NCBI GenBank assembly: GCA_949742895.1
Contig: CATJRT010000362.1
Location: forward strand, 1 to 6,142
Origin: an uncultured Eubacteriales bacterium
GTDB lineage: Bacteria; Bacillota_A; Clostridia; Oscillospirales; Oscillospiraceae
DNA length: 6,142 nucleotides
Reading direction: 5' to 3'
The first letter of the stretch is position 1. The number at the start of each line of letters is the position of its first letter. Both the position numbers and the translations under genes were made by a program. This document shows positions 5,846-6,142 of the stretch, piece after piece. Below the pieces are notes generated by a model. That model saw only the letters and a list, made by a program, of their open reading frames with translations. It was not told the DNA's origin and did not search any database.

Positions 5846-6142
5846 TCTTCCTGGGATAATGCCTCGGTAAAGGCAAAGTCCCGGCCATAGTACAGCTGGC
5901 CCGTACCCTCCTTGATGAACTTGGCGTTGTAGGCAATGAGGCTGTCTTCCGCCTGACGGAAAATTTGATCCAGCACCGTCACAGGCACAAGGCCGCTCTG
6001 GATCAGCTCCCGGAACACGCTGCCCGCGCCCACGCTCTCCAATTGGTCGGCGTCGCCCACGATCAGCAGCTTCGTCCCCTTTTTCAGCCGGGCAAACATC
6101 TGGTGGGCCAGCCACATATCCACCATGGACGCCTCGTCCACA
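5834..6142 (-). CDS. RecD2-like DNA helicase/exonuclease fragment
   Basis: A partial superfamily 1B helicase of the RecD/TraA type that enters from the right edge, so its N-terminal part lies outside the window. Visible are motif II VDEASMVD at the edge, motif III LLIVGDADQLESVGAGSVF about 25 residues on, and motif IV VLDQIFRQAEDSLIAYNA. These are followed by FIKEGTGQLYYGRDFAF and SQEETAAL. These ATP-dependent helicases unwind DNA 5'-3' and work in repair. The reading remains RecD-like until about 5833-5835 and then crosses into the glycosidase in the wrong frame, stopping at 5770-5772 after about 20 unrelated residues. The C-terminal helicase motifs (V and VI) are absent, so the gene is broken at this point. 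The helicase has no functional link to the sugar genes; the contact arises from the breakpoint. Confidence 0.85.

Noticed and set aside
4727..5890. A 387-residue open frame on the plus strand opposite the glycosidase
   Set aside because: It is antisense to a well-supported gene. It shows no recognisable motif, and long antisense frames are expected in GC-rich coding DNA.
5848..6115. N-terminal 90 residues of the long 460-residue open frame over the GH78-like gene
   Set aside because: This stretch is low in family features and is the wrong-frame reading of the RecD-like fragment, which has helicase motifs in the other frame.
1..6142. CRISPR arrays, tRNA or rRNA genes, insertion sequences, attachment sites, toxin-antitoxin or defence genes
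   Set aside because: Reading both strands showed no regularly spaced repeats, no terminal inverted repeats with a transposase and no cloverleaf-like region. The coding space is filled by the genes listed.

Overview
The window looks like chromosomal DNA of a GC-rich gut-type Firmicute (class Clostridia, possibly Oscillospiraceae). This is judged by eye from base composition, strong GGAGG-type ribosome binding sites, tight gene packing and the style of the proteins. No taxonomic marker is present, so the assignment is tentative. There are no rRNA or tRNA genes, CRISPR arrays or recognisable insertion sequences.

Layout, left to right. (1) About 55-357, plus strand: the C-terminal part of a GtrA-like membrane protein with its N-terminal half missing. 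(2) 425-462: a strong hairpin between this gene and the convergent minus-strand genes, likely a shared terminator. (3) 389-973, minus: a decayed alpha/beta-hydrolase (esterase) gene. It has an ATA in place of a start codon, a frame slip, a missing core that held the catalytic serine, and a frameshift at its end. (4) 1033-2391, minus: an intact GH1 beta-glucosidase. (5) 2410-3750, minus: an intact GH30 glycosidase. (6) 3768-4736, minus: an intact carbohydrate-esterase-like alpha/beta hydrolase. (7) 4733-about 5842, minus: the C-terminal part of a GH78-like (alpha-L-rhamnosidase) six-hairpin glycosidase. (8) About 5833-6142, minus: a RecD2-like helicase fragment that enters from the right edge and is joined, out of frame, to the glycosidase.

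Items 3-7 form one minus-strand operon, read from right to left, with junctions of a 4-base overlap, 17, 18 and about 60 bases. None of the three intact enzymes has a signal peptide, so together they look like a cytoplasmic set for taking apart imported plant-type glycosides: terminal rhamnose removal, de-esterification, then beta-glucoside cleavage by GH30 and GH1. The GH1 active site is of the non-phosphorylated-substrate type. No transporter or regulator lies in the window; they would be upstream, beyond the breakpoint.

The most notable signal is structural. The RecD/GH78 junction and the esterase internal deletion both fall on short sequences that read sensibly in both parent genes, about 10-12 bases long, and GtrA is cut as well. 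The window is therefore a mosaic, made either by illegitimate recombination in the cell or by chimeric assembly. I see no convincing new defence or regulatory system here.
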